In this document: positions 25,055 through 37,400 of the stretch, one piece after another
Position numbering within the stretch: the stretch's first letter is position 1
Layout of the letters: the number at the start of each line of letters is the position of its first letter
Origin: Sphagnum compactum
Lineage: Eukaryota; Bryophyta; Sphagnopsida; Sphagnales
Direction: 5' to 3'
DNA length: 64,000 nt
Assembly (NCBI GenBank): GCA_965153455.1
Contig: OZ234504.1
Span: 124,001 to 188,000, forward strand
Translations under genes and position numbers: made by a program
The notes under the pieces: model-generated
Database searches by the model: none
The model's input: the letters and a program-made list of their open reading frames with translations, nothing else
Told to the model about the DNA's origin: nothing

Positions 25055-25254
25055 ACTGATGAATCTGCAAAAAAAAAAGTACATTAGCACTCAATAGCGG
25101 GGATGAAGCTCAGAAAACCATCAATTTTGTTGTTAATTGAGTTTCATCAATCTTTCCTTTTTCCCGAGCACCTCCACTGCTGTTACATATATTTTCACTG
25201 CTCCTACCTGTACAGCTATTATAATCACTCTTGAACCTTGTGCATTAAATGCTG
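25055..25254 (+). repeat. Dispersed repeat R2, copy 2
   Basis: Same order as copy 1: AAAGTACATTAGCACTCAAT, TTTTCACTGCTCCTACCTGT, AACCTTGTGCATTAAATGCT. Roughly 80 percent similar by eye. It lacks the adjoining 20-bp satellite. Confidence 0.8.
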
Positions 25255-26428
25255 AGTCGTTTAGGTAGAAGTAGGAAAAATCATCAAAACCTTGCAAACT
25301 TTATTCATAAAACACATCGTTGACTTGGAAAATGTACAAAGGTATTAAAAAAAGGGAGATGCCAAAACCCTTTGATTTCAACAATTGATTGCTGATAATA
25401 GGTCAACCATTGCGATGATGGGTGTGTTTTGAAGGGGGTGAAAATTGAGAAATAGTTAGGCCTATTGTTATTGTTTGACTTAATTAAGATGGAGGATGTT
25501 TGCATCTTTTATAATGAAATTGAAATTTTTTTCATGAAGAAGAATCGTCAAGACAAAAAAGGGGAGGGCTTTTGAACCTTTTGAAGTTCCCAAATCGCAT
25601 TGGTAGAATCGTGTAAAAACACATCAATCTTTTTGTGTCGACATTCAAATATTTCAATTGGTACAAGGAGGAATTGATTAGTGAGAGTTGGTTGTGATAA
25701 CTCCATTCTTTGGTTTGAAAGCAAATCTTTGAATTGTGCAAGATCGAGGAAATAAATTCACATGTGTTGGGTTGACTATCACATCAATTAGGGTGTGAGT
25801 GCGAGTTTCATCTTTGGTGAAGAATGTTGACTCGTTGATACGAGGGATTAAAAATGGTTGAGGGAACACATATAATTGTGTTCGTCCCACATGAAAACCA
25901 ATATCTCACACAATGATGACAAAAGTGTTGTGAATCCCTATGTGTTTGTTGCCATGGTAATGGCTATGAATTGTGAAAACATTGTAAAACACATTTAAAC
26001 ATCCTTTTACACAATGCTTTTTTATTCATTCATTTATTTGTTTAAGTTGGTGTGAGCTTTCAACATTTTACAAGAAATTTATTCAAAAAGAGATATCTTA
26101 TAAAAAATTCCTTGTTTTTTGAAAACTTTTGATCAAAAATGAAAATTTTAATTAAAATATTTCTAAAAATCACCTTAATTGCTTTTTGTTTTTAAAATTT
26201 TATATTTTGAGTATCATCAAATTTGGATAAATATACTTATGGATGATCACCATTTGAGTGACATAACAAAGTTGAAAAAAAAAAAACATTGCTTCTATAT
26301 TGTTGGTTATCTATTGTAACCTAATATACATTTGACGATCTTTCATAAAATAAATAATAATTTAAAATTTTGATGATTTAGAAAACCCAAAAGTTAAATT
26401 GTTAAAATTTGGGTGAATTTTTTTTTGG

Positions 26429-26451
26429 GGGTGGGTGGGGGGGGGGGGGGG
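26429..26451 (+). repeat. G-rich tract, potential G-quadruplex
   Basis: A run reading GGGGGTGGGTGGGGG and continuing as pure G. It resembles the tract at 5336 but the flanks are unrelated. Confidence 0.7.
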
Positions 26452-26889
26452 TGCACTTGGGGATGAGTATTTTTTTATGTAGCATCAGTTAGTGAAAAAA
26501 AGATTTAACCCATCAATAATTGGAAACACATGAGTAAAATTGTGCAAACAATAAAAAAAATTGATGAAAAATAAATTGGGAACAGCACTAAGTATTAAAA
26601 TTGGGCTTGTTATTATACTCATAGTTGCTCGGATGGTTGGATGCTTAGAAAATATTTTCTTAGGTCTTTTTAGCACTCATTTTCACATAGACTAATTGCT
26701 CGGGGACATATTCCGGTAACCCAAAAGAAAAAAAAAAAAAAAAACACCATGAATGCATGGTAGTATATTGTGACTTGTTTTAATTAGTTGTGGGGACCGG
26801 TGTTGTTCGGTTCTTGGTTTTTACAAGAACTAGTGGGTGCCTGTGACCTTCGGCCACTGTGAAGTCCCTCGGTTTCTTTAAACTTGGTT

Positions 26890-27262
26890 TCATACATCCC
26901 CTTAATCGGGACGGACAGTAGCTAAAAGAAAAAAAAGCTTCCCCAAAATTCGTCCTGTCATCAAGCCGGACGGACATTTCATCCATCCCCTTAATTGGGA
27001 CGGACAGTAGCTAAAAGAAAAAAAAGTAGTCTTGGTCAATACAAAAAAAAAAAAAAAATAAATTCTGGGCTGTCCAAGGCCTAAATATTTTTTTTTTGGT
27101 CTTCCCCTAAATCCGTCCCGTCATCAAGCCGGACGGACATTTCATCCATCCCCTTAATCGGGACGGACAGTAGCTAAAAGAAAAAAAAGGTAATCTTGGT
27201 CAATACAAAAAAAAAAAAAAAAAAGATTCTGGGCTGTCCAAGGCCTAAATATTTTTTTTCTG
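26890..27262. repeat. Tandem repeat of a 163-bp unit, first copy shortened
   Basis: The phrase CATCCCCTTAATCGGGACGG, then ACAGTAGCTAAAAG plus poly-A, occurs at about 26896, 26986 and 27149. The last two starts are 163 bp apart and include TCTTGGTCAATAC, poly-A, TTCTGGGCTGTCCAAGGCC and poly-T. The first interval is only 89 bp because the middle part is deleted. GGACGGAC words with their near inverse GTCCGTC make the unit partly palindromic. Confidence 0.8.
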
Positions 27263-28589
27263 GTCTACTAAATCTTTTGCTTCAAAAAATCAGACTGCCC
27301 CTGATTTCTTTTTTCCTCTCTTGAGTCAGTTACATCTGGGAAGTTACATCTTGGGAAGCTTCACAGGGAACGGGCAGTGACTGGAAGAATCTTCCAGGCA
27401 CTACCCACACACACACAGACACCACCACTGTTGCTTTTATATATAAAATAGTTGGGTTTCAGTTTAAATTTTTTAAAAAATAAAATAATGGGAGATCCCT
27501 CAATTTTGGGTCTAAGGAGTATTTTAAAAATAAAAACTCATTGCTTATGGGGTTGGGTCAAATTTTCTCGATCCTTCGTTTCGAATCCAATCTAAGAACC
27601 TTTGGTTCAAAAGTTTATTTTTAAGTAATTTTGATTTTTTTGGATTTTGGGTGTTCCCATCATGTTCTCAAAATGTTCTCATGATGCTTTAAATAGTTCC
27701 TAAAGTGTTCTCAACATAGTTAATTAATTACCAATGGTTTCCACCCATATGCGCCTTATTTGCGCTTCTTTCCAACATAGAGAACAATGGAAGGAAATCA
27801 CAACATATTTATGTAAAAGCCATTTTAATACTACCATTGGATGCTACCATTTTAATGCATCCATTACGTCGTAACATATAATTAACCAAGCCTTCCATTT
27901 GATCTTGGCTAACCAATGAGTTTTAATTACTTGCACATTTTGGTGCAAATTTGTCAGATTTTGAGGGAAAAAAAAACCCAAATTGCCATATTTTTATGAT
28001 AAGTTCCAAACAATAGCCGGTAATATAGGACTTTAATATAAAAAAAACCCCCCCTTTCATATCTGATACCATAGAAGTACCTTTAGGTTTGACACTCAGG
28101 TGCTCAATAATTATTTTGTTTTTCAAAAATCCACTTTGGCCGTTAAAAAGATAATTTATGAAAATTTGACAATAAATATATATAAGTAGTTTCTTTCACA
28201 TGTTTTGTGGACTTTTAAACATTTAAAACAAAATGAGATTTTTTGCAACTTTTACAACTTCCTTTTTGCAAAAATGGGGAGAGATAGAGTGTTCCAATAG
28301 ATTATAACATAAAGAAATGTTGTCGATAATTGGATACTTGTTCTAAATGGTGGGCTAGCCTAAAAGCAAGAAGCTCTTGGTTTTCACCCATCAATTTTTG
28401 TATTTTTCCTTTGTAATTTCCTTAATTTTAGACACTTCAAATGGATCATTTCTACAAAATTTGACAATTTCAAAAATGATTTAACTACTACCGAACCTGA
28501 AAAGATATTATGGTATATAACCGAATTTAGCTAATTGCTTTTTTGGATATTGTGAGCAATCTCTTTAGGCAACATAGGAATTGAAATGT

Positions 28590-28910
28590 GGGGTGCGTCA
28601 CACTGTGGCCTTGCCATACATTAAAAAACGTATCTTAAGGCAAAAGAAAGAATTATGGAAACTCAAATATTTCAACATGCAAAAATATAATCTTCAAAAA
28701 ATTCCTCTAAAAGAAACCAAAATCTTTCAAGATATTATAACTCTATAAACTAATCTCTCAAGTTTCAATACAAGCCAAAATATCATCTTTCAAAAATCCT
28801 CATATAAAAATAGAGCTATTACCTAGGGGCCAAAATCCCTTAAGCTACTATACTCTACAATGTATCTAAACACAATATCCTTGCCAAGTTGGTAGGCAAA
28901 GCCAACAAAT
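28590..28910 (+). repeat. Dispersed repeat R1, copy 4
   Basis: Runs from GTGGCCTTGCCATACATTAA through AAAAATCCTCATATAAAAAT to the cap CCAAAATCCCTTAAGCTACT near 28829, then AACACAATATCCTT and TTGGTAGGCAAAGCCAACAA, a tail shared with copy 2. Confidence 0.75.
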
Positions 28911-30061
28911 TAGACACTAGACCCAGCTATGGAAGCTAAAGTAGGATGATTTTGGGCCAAAAATAAGGGGTAAAAAAGTGAGGCAATTGGAAAGAAAGGG
29001 GGGGAGGGGGTGGGGGACTCTATAGCAAACATTGTGAGAACACATGGAATCATGTAACAACATATGGAACTTTTGACAAAGCATCAAAGAAATGGGATGA
29101 ATATTAAAGAGCACAAATGAGAGAACACATGAGATCTATGAGAACAACATAGGAACCCTTTGCAAAGCATAACAAGATAGAACTAAGGAGCATATGGAAT
29201 AACAAACTAGGAACAGCATTGGGAACATTATGAGGAACTTTGATACTAAGCATTTAATGCACAAGGTTCGAGAGTAATTATAGTAGTTGTACAGTTAGGA
29301 GCAGTGAAGATGTATGTAGCAGCAGTGGAGGCGCTCAGGAAAAAGGAAAGACAGGATGAAACTCAGTTTACCATATGTGGGAACTACTATGGGGAACGTT
29401 ATGAGGGAACAAAACCCCTAAACCCTAAAAAATTCTTGCAGAATATCTTTGTTTAGAGGCTGTGGGGACAGATGGGAAAGCCTGTGGCTGGGATAGTGGG
29501 GATGCAGCTTCAGGATGTTTTTGTGTGTTTGTGCGTGCAGGTAGAGCAGGTATAGAGGAGGAGGAGGAGGAGGAGAAGGAGGAAGAGGACAACAGCAATC
29601 ACACACCCCATTTGTGAGCAAAGTTTCTTCAAAGGTGGTTAGGTATACTGAATTTCTAATGCCCATGCAAGAAACTGGTGTGTTGAGTGCTGGATTGATT
29701 GTATGTATGAGAAGGTGGGTCCTCCAATTGCCTCTTATGGAGAACCTAGCTTCTGGATTTCCAAAACCCATGTGAAATTCTTTTTTTCTTTTTTCTTTTT
29801 GGTGATTCTTCTTTCTTTTGAATAACCTGTGGAGCTTGGAAAATTTGATGTGGGTTTGCTTGAAGACCTCGAATTGATTTGATGTGTGAGGTATCAAAGA
29901 AGAAGAATCAGAGTTACAGTTGTAAAATTCTTTAGACATGGGAATCTGGTAACAGTTTGGGGGGGCACAATTTAATAGCACCTTCATCTTTTTGCTTTGT
30001 GTCGGCTGGTTGCACCATTTGAGAAAGAAATCATCACTTTGGGGCAAGGTAGAATTTCAAA
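28911..30061. other. Region upstream of the two-repeat protein gene
   Basis: It contains a G-rich stretch (28998-29014), the inverted R2 copy, a short AAACCCCTAAACCCTAAA interstitial telomere-like word near 29410 and a (GGA)n microsatellite (29555-29590). The 209-codon minus ORF at 29418-30047 is mainly the translation of that microsatellite and is not credited. The last few hundred bases are the probable promoter and 5' leader of the gene starting at 30062. Confidence 0.45.
29246..29370 (-). repeat. Dispersed repeat R2, copy 3 (inverted, truncated)
   Basis: Minus-strand reading gives CTGAGTTTCATCCTGTC, then CCTGAGCGCCTCCACTGCTG and CTCGAACCTTGTGCATTAAA, the distal half of R2. Confidence 0.75.
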
Positions 30062-31846
30062 ATGGGAGAGAAAACGGGAGTTTCCTTGAGCTTGGAGAGA
30101 AAGCAACTGGACTGGTTGGAAATCATGTCGAAGAAATATGGGTTGCCAACTCCAGGTACAGACATAGTTGAATTGATTGTCTCTGTACTGAAAAAAAATT
30201 CCACAACAAAAGCTCCATGTATGTTGCACATGTTGTAACCTCTTGGAGTTGGGTACTATATATGCACTGTGTATGTTGCACAGGTAAGGCACTTCGCATT
30301 GTGATACTGTACACCAAGCAGAAGGAGCACGATGCTGCTGATATTTTTGCTAAGGTTTGTCTCCTTCACATTTCTTAACCTCTTGGAGTTGGGTTTTTGC
30401 TAAGGATGTTTTTGATTGAAAGCATCAAGAGATTAGGTTGCGTGATGATCGCCTCACTATAGGTTGTGTATTTAAATCTGCTCAGTGATGGTGGAACCCA
30501 TGACAAGCCAACCCAAGAAGCTTCAATGGTACCTATGGCTTCAAAAATTCACCATATCTGAATTACACAACATTTAGACAATCATCTCCAAACAGAAGAT
30601 TTGTTTCCATTGAGTGGAGAAGGCTTCTGTTGAATAATGGGTCTTTTGTGGAACAAACTGTCTTGACTCTGGATTGGACTTGTTTTGTGGCAGCAAAATT
30701 CTGAAGATTTGAGTGCACAAAGTTTTATGTCATGTGGTATCCTAGAGATACGGTTTTGGGTTTGGTTGCATTTTTTCTAATTACACAACATTTAGACAAT
30801 TGTCTGCAAACAAAAGATTTGTTTCCACTGAATGGAGAAAGCTTCTGTTGAATAATGGATTTTTTGTGCAAGAAATTGTCTTGATTCTGGATTGTATCTG
30901 TTTTGTGACAGCAAAATTCAGCAAAGTGCATAAAGTTTTACGTTATGTGAAACCATAGGGTTTTAAGTTTTGTTGTGTTTTTTTTTTCTAATTGGGGAAT
31001 CTTGCTGCTGAGTGACAGGTGCAGAGCATAGTTGATGATGACAGTACCCTTGTGAACAGCCTTCAGAAACTTGATGATGTGGTGAAAGCTTTGTTTCTGC
31101 AACCAAACCTATTTTGTTTGCTTGTTCATGTGTTGTTGGTGAATAAATGACATATCCAATTTGGGCTCAATTAGTAGCTTGAGATGTTGCATTCTCAAGC
31201 AGGTCCTTTAGTAGCACATAAGCTGTCAGTGATGGATTTTTTTTTTGTACCCTTTTGGTTTTAGCTTCATCAAGGAATTTGTGTTTGTATTTCTGATCTG
31301 ATTTTGGAGTAGGATGCAGATGTTGTCTGTCAAGAAGGTTTCAAAGCAGGTCATTTTAGCTGAACCATTCAACAGTTTCAGGGGCAATGGATTGTCATCC
31401 GGATCATTCCTTTGTGAGTATCATGAGTGTAGAACTCATGGGATGCCTTCTCTGTTGGTTTCTAAGATGAGAATTTTGGTTCTGCAGCATGACTATTATT
31501 TGCAAGAGCTTGTCTCCAAGTACGGTCTTGGGAGCAAAGACAAGGTGGGTTATGAAGTGTGCCGGATGTTCTTTCAGTGTATGTTGATATGCACTCATGT
31601 CAGAAGCACAGAATGAAAATCAAATATCAAAACACCCATATGTAATTGCAAGTTATTCAAGCTTGTTCCAGTAGTACCACATCCTTCCAAAATGACCCAT
31701 CCGTATTCAATCCCTAATGACTTGGTCACTGCTGGTATGTGCAGGCTGCTCGTGTTGTTTTGGATTATGCAATGACATCGGGTGATGAGTCCACTATCTT
31801 TGAAGTCAAACGCTGCAGACATGGCAGTACTTGTAAAAACTGTTAG
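30062..31846 (+). CDS. Small protein with two related helical repeats, unknown function (six exons)
   Basis: Exons: 30062-30155, 30284-30354, 31019 to about 31081, 31320-31337, 31488-31544 and 31745-31846. All introns are GT-AG and phases agree. The exon 3 donor is uncertain (31078 or 31081, or a later site). Exon 4 is only 18 nt. The product is about 134 residues and contains the same motif twice: LERKQLDWLEIMSKKYGL then GKALRIVILY in exons 1-2, and KKHDYYLQELVSKYGL then DKAARVVLDY in exons 4-6, each followed by an acidic helix ending DIF or TIF. The C-terminus is cysteine-rich (CRHGSTCKNC). The short strand-plus-two-helix unit recalls ribbon-helix-helix or CopG-like folds, but that is a guess; I cannot name a family or function. 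There is no signal peptide or membrane segment. The conserved reading phase across introns argues it is functional. Confidence 0.65.
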
Positions 31847-31856
31847 TTGTTCTCCC

Positions 31857-31888
<32 letters not shown>

Positions 31889-34447
31889 CAGTTTCTGTAA
31901 GCCCTCAGTTTGACCAGACTCTCTTTTCCTTGGGAAGAGCTACATTAGCAGAGAGGTTACCAAGTAATTTTCCAGAAGTGATCTTTGCTTGACTGCAATT
32001 AACGATTGCACTCTCCCATGGTGCTCAATGTTTGCATCTAGTATTACTATTATTATGTGCAAAAGAACTGAGCTTGAGTCATAACTGACGTATTTTATGA
32101 ATATTCAGTGAACTGTGAATACCGATCCTGATGGATGATTTTGGATCATGTTATTCTGCTTTTTTTCTTCTTTATGGCTCTCATTCTTTGTGATGTGGAT
32201 ACCATGATATATGCATAGTGAAGGTTGGCATGTGTTCTCTTCTGACACAGAGGATGATACAAGCTTGACATTGGAACATATGGTCAGTGCCACTTCTTAC
32301 CTTTTGGTAATGAACAGAGCCAATTTGCATATGTTGTCATTTCTTTCTTTTGGTGATAGGAGGAGCTTGCAGATGATGCCAAGAATATCTCCAACATGGG
32401 AGCTGGCATGAATAGAGTAAATCTCAGCAGAAAGGAGATTAATGTAAGAAAGACTATGGACAATTCTTGGTTGATGACACCATAGTTACTGAATCACAGC
32501 AGCTGGGTTGATATGATATCCATCATTAGCACCATGGAACCCATTGCACAGGACACTCATTTTGTGAAAGTTTTTGAGCATTGAAAGAGGCAAAAACACC
32601 CAACATATCTGGTACAAATTTGTAAAATATTTCTTATGCATCTTAGTTGCTGAATCCCTTCCAGCTATGGGCAAGTTGCAACCGACTATATGTATATAGT
32701 TAGAGAGAGTGGAGACGAATTTTCAGGAAGAGGTGATTCTGCTGCTCTTTCCTCTGTTGCCCTAAATGAAATTCTAAAACCAAAAACTCAAAACAGTAAA
32801 ATCAATAGCATGTAGTCACATTAGCCCATAACCATATAGTCTAGAGCCCATAGCCATATCGCCCATAGGTGAAATAGCCATACAACCCATAGACCATATA
32901 ACCAATATAGTCATATAGCTCATTTAGATTTATAACCCAATATAGCCCAATAGTCATAGCTTGCTAACCCTTATACCCCATAGCCCCCTTAGGCCTTTAC
33001 AACATAAATTCTAGGTGGGCAAGCATGGGTGGAAAAAGAAGTTAGAAAGGAGTTGATGTTTGGTTTTCAAAATTTGGTCCTTGTTGTAGGAGTTTGCTAA
33101 AAAAAACTTGGAGGAAATGCCAAATGGGATAAAAGCTAGGCTTGATAGGGCATGATTCTAAGGAAGACTTTAACATAAAGACATAGAAGGTGTTGAATAG
33201 GTGTGTGTAAGTGTGTAGAAAGAATGGTATGGCAAATAAAATTTGTTGGATTTGGTGGTCTGAATTTTTGTCTTAAAAAACTAGATTGTTGCAATTGATG
33301 GTCTATATTTGTTTTCTTAATGATCTTGAGGGAACTACAAGTTTAATGTGTTATATCTTTTTATAAACAAGGTTCTAGCAAATTAGTTGTGCACTTTGTT
33401 ATTTTTTAAAGCTTCTACTATAACGAGAGAAATAAAATAATAACACCTACCTACTCAGATGATGATTTCAAACATGCACAATCAATGAAAATGTTGACCA
33501 CTTGTAGGGTTTTTTTTTCAATTTAGTGATATTTAAAATTTGGTGAAGTTTTCCTTGAAAAAAAACTAGCAAAATTAGTCAAATTTATTGTAGAAAAATC
33601 TATGTATATATCCTAATTATTTGTCTAAAAAGCTACAAATTTTTGTTAGAAGAAAACAATGTGCTCCAAAACAGTAAGATGAATGAGTTTCTTCAATAAA
33701 TCTTGGCAAAACTAATAAATGGCTTTGAAGTCATATTCTTAAAAACCTTCTTGCATAATACGTTATTCAAGATATTTTCACCCTACTACATTAATCTTTC
33801 AAGATGATGTATGTTGCACACATAATTGGTTTCCCTTAGTTCAACGCAATGGATAAATATTTGCATCGCCTTAAATAGGACTAATCTTGGTTGTTGGGTG
33901 TTTATATTTGGGTTGATGTAGATTTTGGTGAAGATGTTTAAAGAATAAATTTAGCAAACCCTAGGTGATCCCCATGCTAGATGAAAAATTCAAAGATTTT
34001 CTTTATGCTAAATTATAGCTAAGTTCATGCAAGAATTGTTGGACAAGAAAATATGGTTGGAGGCATAGGTGGAATAAAAAACTTGGACAAACAATTGTTT
34101 TGGATTGAAAGGCATATATAGACAACAAATGAAGAGAAAAAATTGGGGTTCAGAATTAATTATTAATCTCACCTTTAAAATGGGTTCAAAACACATGGTG
34201 AAACATCTAAAAAGCAATAAAAATAATATAATCCACATTTAGTCCAAGAAAGGACAATCTGATCTAAGCAAAGTCAAATTGTTTGCCCTATAATATTTTT
34301 AGAAACTCAAAGATTTAAGTTAAGCTACCAAGCTTGCATGGACAGGACATAGATATAACTTGCAAGACCAAATAATAGACACCTAAGCCATGACATGAAT
34401 TTGAAAACCTTGTAGTCATGGGTAAAAAATTCAAACTTATAGACAAA
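31847..34447. other. Intergenic, no confirmed gene
   Basis: Starts with a GA-rich microsatellite (31857-31890), probably in the 3' UTR of the preceding gene. Two exon-like open stretches at about 32236-32281 and 32361-32413 (EELADDAKNISNMGAGMN) have splice-like borders but no recognisable family. AT-rich, featureless DNA follows from 33000 apart from the degenerate repeat noted separately. Confidence 0.4.
32822..32995. repeat. Degenerate CCATAGCCCATATAG repeat
   Basis: About 170 bp of loosely repeated words AGCCCATA, ACCATATAG and GCCATA with spacing of about 10-18 bp. It is too degenerate to give a fixed period. Confidence 0.7.
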
Positions 34448-37400
34448 CTATGTGAGCTTATAGCCTAAAAATTCAGGTACTGGTAGAATTCCAAGGCACA
34501 TCTCACCCCTAGCCATGGCCTTCTCAACATAATCTGGCACACCTAATTGGTTTGCCATCTCTGCATCCTGGTGGGCTTCTATTTCCAATCCCAACTTGAA
34601 ATGTGCATATGCTCGATGCTTCAAGCACTCATAGTCTAGACCACTATAACCCTTGAATGCTTTGGTCAAATCCTCTATTGCTCCTTCATAGTCTCCCATC
34701 ATCTCTTTCACCACTCCTCTTTCTTGCAAATTGAAAGATGATTCTTGAATATTTGTGACCACATCATCAGCATCACGCAGTGCACCCTCATAGTCTTCCA
34801 ACTTAACTTTGCAAAACACACACCTGTCAAAACAATACATTCCCTTAGAAATACAACATGGAACTATTACATAACAAGTGTACAAATTATACAACAACTT
34901 GGACATAATTCTTTTCTAGTTTACCATTTCCATTTCAATAACCTTTTTTTCCTTTGTAGTGAAATGATTTTTTAATATCAATGTTCTTGAATCTATTTTT
35001 CCACATTTTCAACTACCTCATAGTCTTCTAACTCTCCAAGAATCTAATATACACTATAAAAGAAGTCAAATAAAATAACACAACATTTTCTTCAACTACA
35101 ATTGTGTAATACATGATCAAATCAAGAAATACATAAATAAATATTAAAAAAATGTGATATGCAAATCTGCAACATTACACACACTCACATTGACATATAG
35201 GTATTTTGTTTGCTTTTATCGTTTTCGCAATAGTTGAGAGCTGCTTCAAAATCTGTAAGTGCTTCTTTGTGTAATCCCAAAATCAGATTGGCTTTTCCTC
35301 TTGCCTCAAACAAATCTAGTGATGTCGAATTTATGGTGAAAGCATTGCCTTTGGCGTGGTCAATTAAGGTGAGGGCCTTAATCATAGACTTTTGTTCTTC
35401 TGTAGTCAAAGAGATATTGGTGTCTAATAGAAGGCTTTCCAAAATCCCAGGAGTAGAAGCAAAAACACTTATGGTCATCTTGTCATCTATGTGAGACACA
35501 GCTCTTGAGAGGATTCCCACCAAGTTTAGTATCTTTCGAAAATAATTTTCAACTTTGAAGTTGTGTAATTGTGCATTTATTAGTTCGAGTAGCTTGGGAA
35601 AAAAATCTGATGGGTATGTTACCATTTTGATCGCCACCGTTATTTCAGAAGCTAAATCACATAATAACTGCACAATATCAATAGTGTGCACCCCTATATC
35701 ATGTGAGGTTGAGTTACAGACTTCATTCATGAGTGATTCCAAAAATCCTGGATAATTGGCAATTGTCTTCTTGGCTGTTGATGATTTAAATAATTTCAAT
35801 AGAGCCAGACCCTCTTTTAGGTTATGGCCAACCTCAAGAAACATCATATTGTGAATCTTCTCCAATAAAAAAGATGTATGTTCAAGAACATAGTCACAGT
35901 TCTTTTCATTAACTATATCGGAAATTATATATACCAAATGTTCCTCAAGATTGGAATCATCCAAATGACGGAGATCCATATACTTCCCAACTAAAACCAC
36001 TGGAGTTTGTTCCAACACCTCATTTTTTTCATTGGCCTCTCCTTCAATTTCCTGTTCTGCATTATATACACAAATAGGAATTGCAAGCACCATTAATTCT
36101 TGAACAACTAGGAGTCCTTGGCTAGGTTTTTAAACTAGAATTGTAACACGATTATCATGTTAGGAGTTATCAAAGGAGTTTATAATTGACATCAAATAGC
36201 ATGTAATTTTCTTTTTCTACCCCCCAATATTGTGGAGGTCAAAGTTCCTTTCTTATTGAGTGTTTGCAGAGTTTTTTTTGTGAAGCGTAATAATTAATAG
36301 TTAGTAGGTTTACCTTGGGTTATGAATATACCATATGTATATTGACGAGTTAGGTTATACATGTTCTAATACCATAAATGTCAATTTTGACATGCATTGA
36401 ATTTTTACTTGAGAAAGGAAATTGTTGAAAAATTAATTAAAATGAGAATATTTAAAGGTTGATCTATTTACCAAGGAGTATCCTTGTGTTGTTGAGCAAC
36501 CTAGATTGAAGGTGAAAAGCAATGACCTTGTAACAAATCATGTGCAACAAAAAAATGATTGATATACTTGAAACAATTATGAAAAGATTTTTTTTCCATT
36601 TCATGAAAGAAATGTAACCTATTCAAAAGTGACTTTGTAGAAATCAAAGGAATTAAGAGTTTAATATATTTACCGAAGACTGTTGTTTGGTCTGTCCATT
36701 TGGATGAAAACATCCGTCGAGATATATTCAACAAGCGCTCCAAACATACACGCTTTAGAAAATCACATGTGACAAAAAATGTTTCATCTATTTGGAGTAA
36801 TTGAGAAACTATTTTGTCATCCAAATGACCTTTTTGAATGTATTTCATGATCACCTGTGAACAAATAAAACAATTAAGTTTTGATTGCAACTACATTGCT
36901 AATGAAAAGGTGTCCAACAAATGTACTCCAATTTCCCTTATACAAACTTTTGTGAACAGATGTGTGAAGTAAAGAATTATTCCAAATACATTTTTCAAAC
37001 ATCTAAATGAACTATTTTGTTTGGTTTGGAATATGTAGCTAGCCTATTAAGTTTTGTCATGTTTTAATATTTTAAGACTCACTAATAAACCTATCATGTG
37101 CATATGTTCCAAAGTTATGGTTAACATTTAATATAGAGGATCTAATGCCATAAATGTCTAACCATTAAGGTGGAGTAATAGGTTTATGTTGGCTATTAGG
37201 TCCCATGAACTTTATTTGCAAAGATATTAACAATGGAAAATTTTGCAACAAACTTACTCTGAGAACTTATGTGAACATGTGTATGAAAGAAATAAACATT
37301 CCAAATACATTTCTTCAAAAATGTAAATGAGCTAATCGTTTTAATTTCCAAGCTGAACCTAACCCACTAAATCTTGCTATGTTTTAATATTTAAGAATCA

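Larger units (their letters stand above)
25255..28589. other. Intergenic with simple repeats, no gene seen
   Basis: AT-rich DNA with long homopolymers (A runs near 26728, 27043 and 27208), a G run at 26429-26451 and the GGACGGAC tandem block annotated separately. ORFs are short and without domains. Confidence 0.55.

Noticed and set aside
29405-29428. Telomere-like AAACCCCTAAACCCTAAA
   Set aside because: Only two imperfect units; such words are common in AT-rich plant DNA.
29418-30047. 209-codon minus ORF with a poly-proline stretch
   Set aside because: The proline run is the complement of the (GGA)n microsatellite and the rest overlaps the probable leader of the gene at 30062; no domain.
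32236-32413. Exon-like pieces encoding TSLTLEHM and EELADDAKNISNMGAGMN
   Set aside because: They look coiled-coil-like with splice-like edges, but no start, end or family could be found, so not called as a gene.
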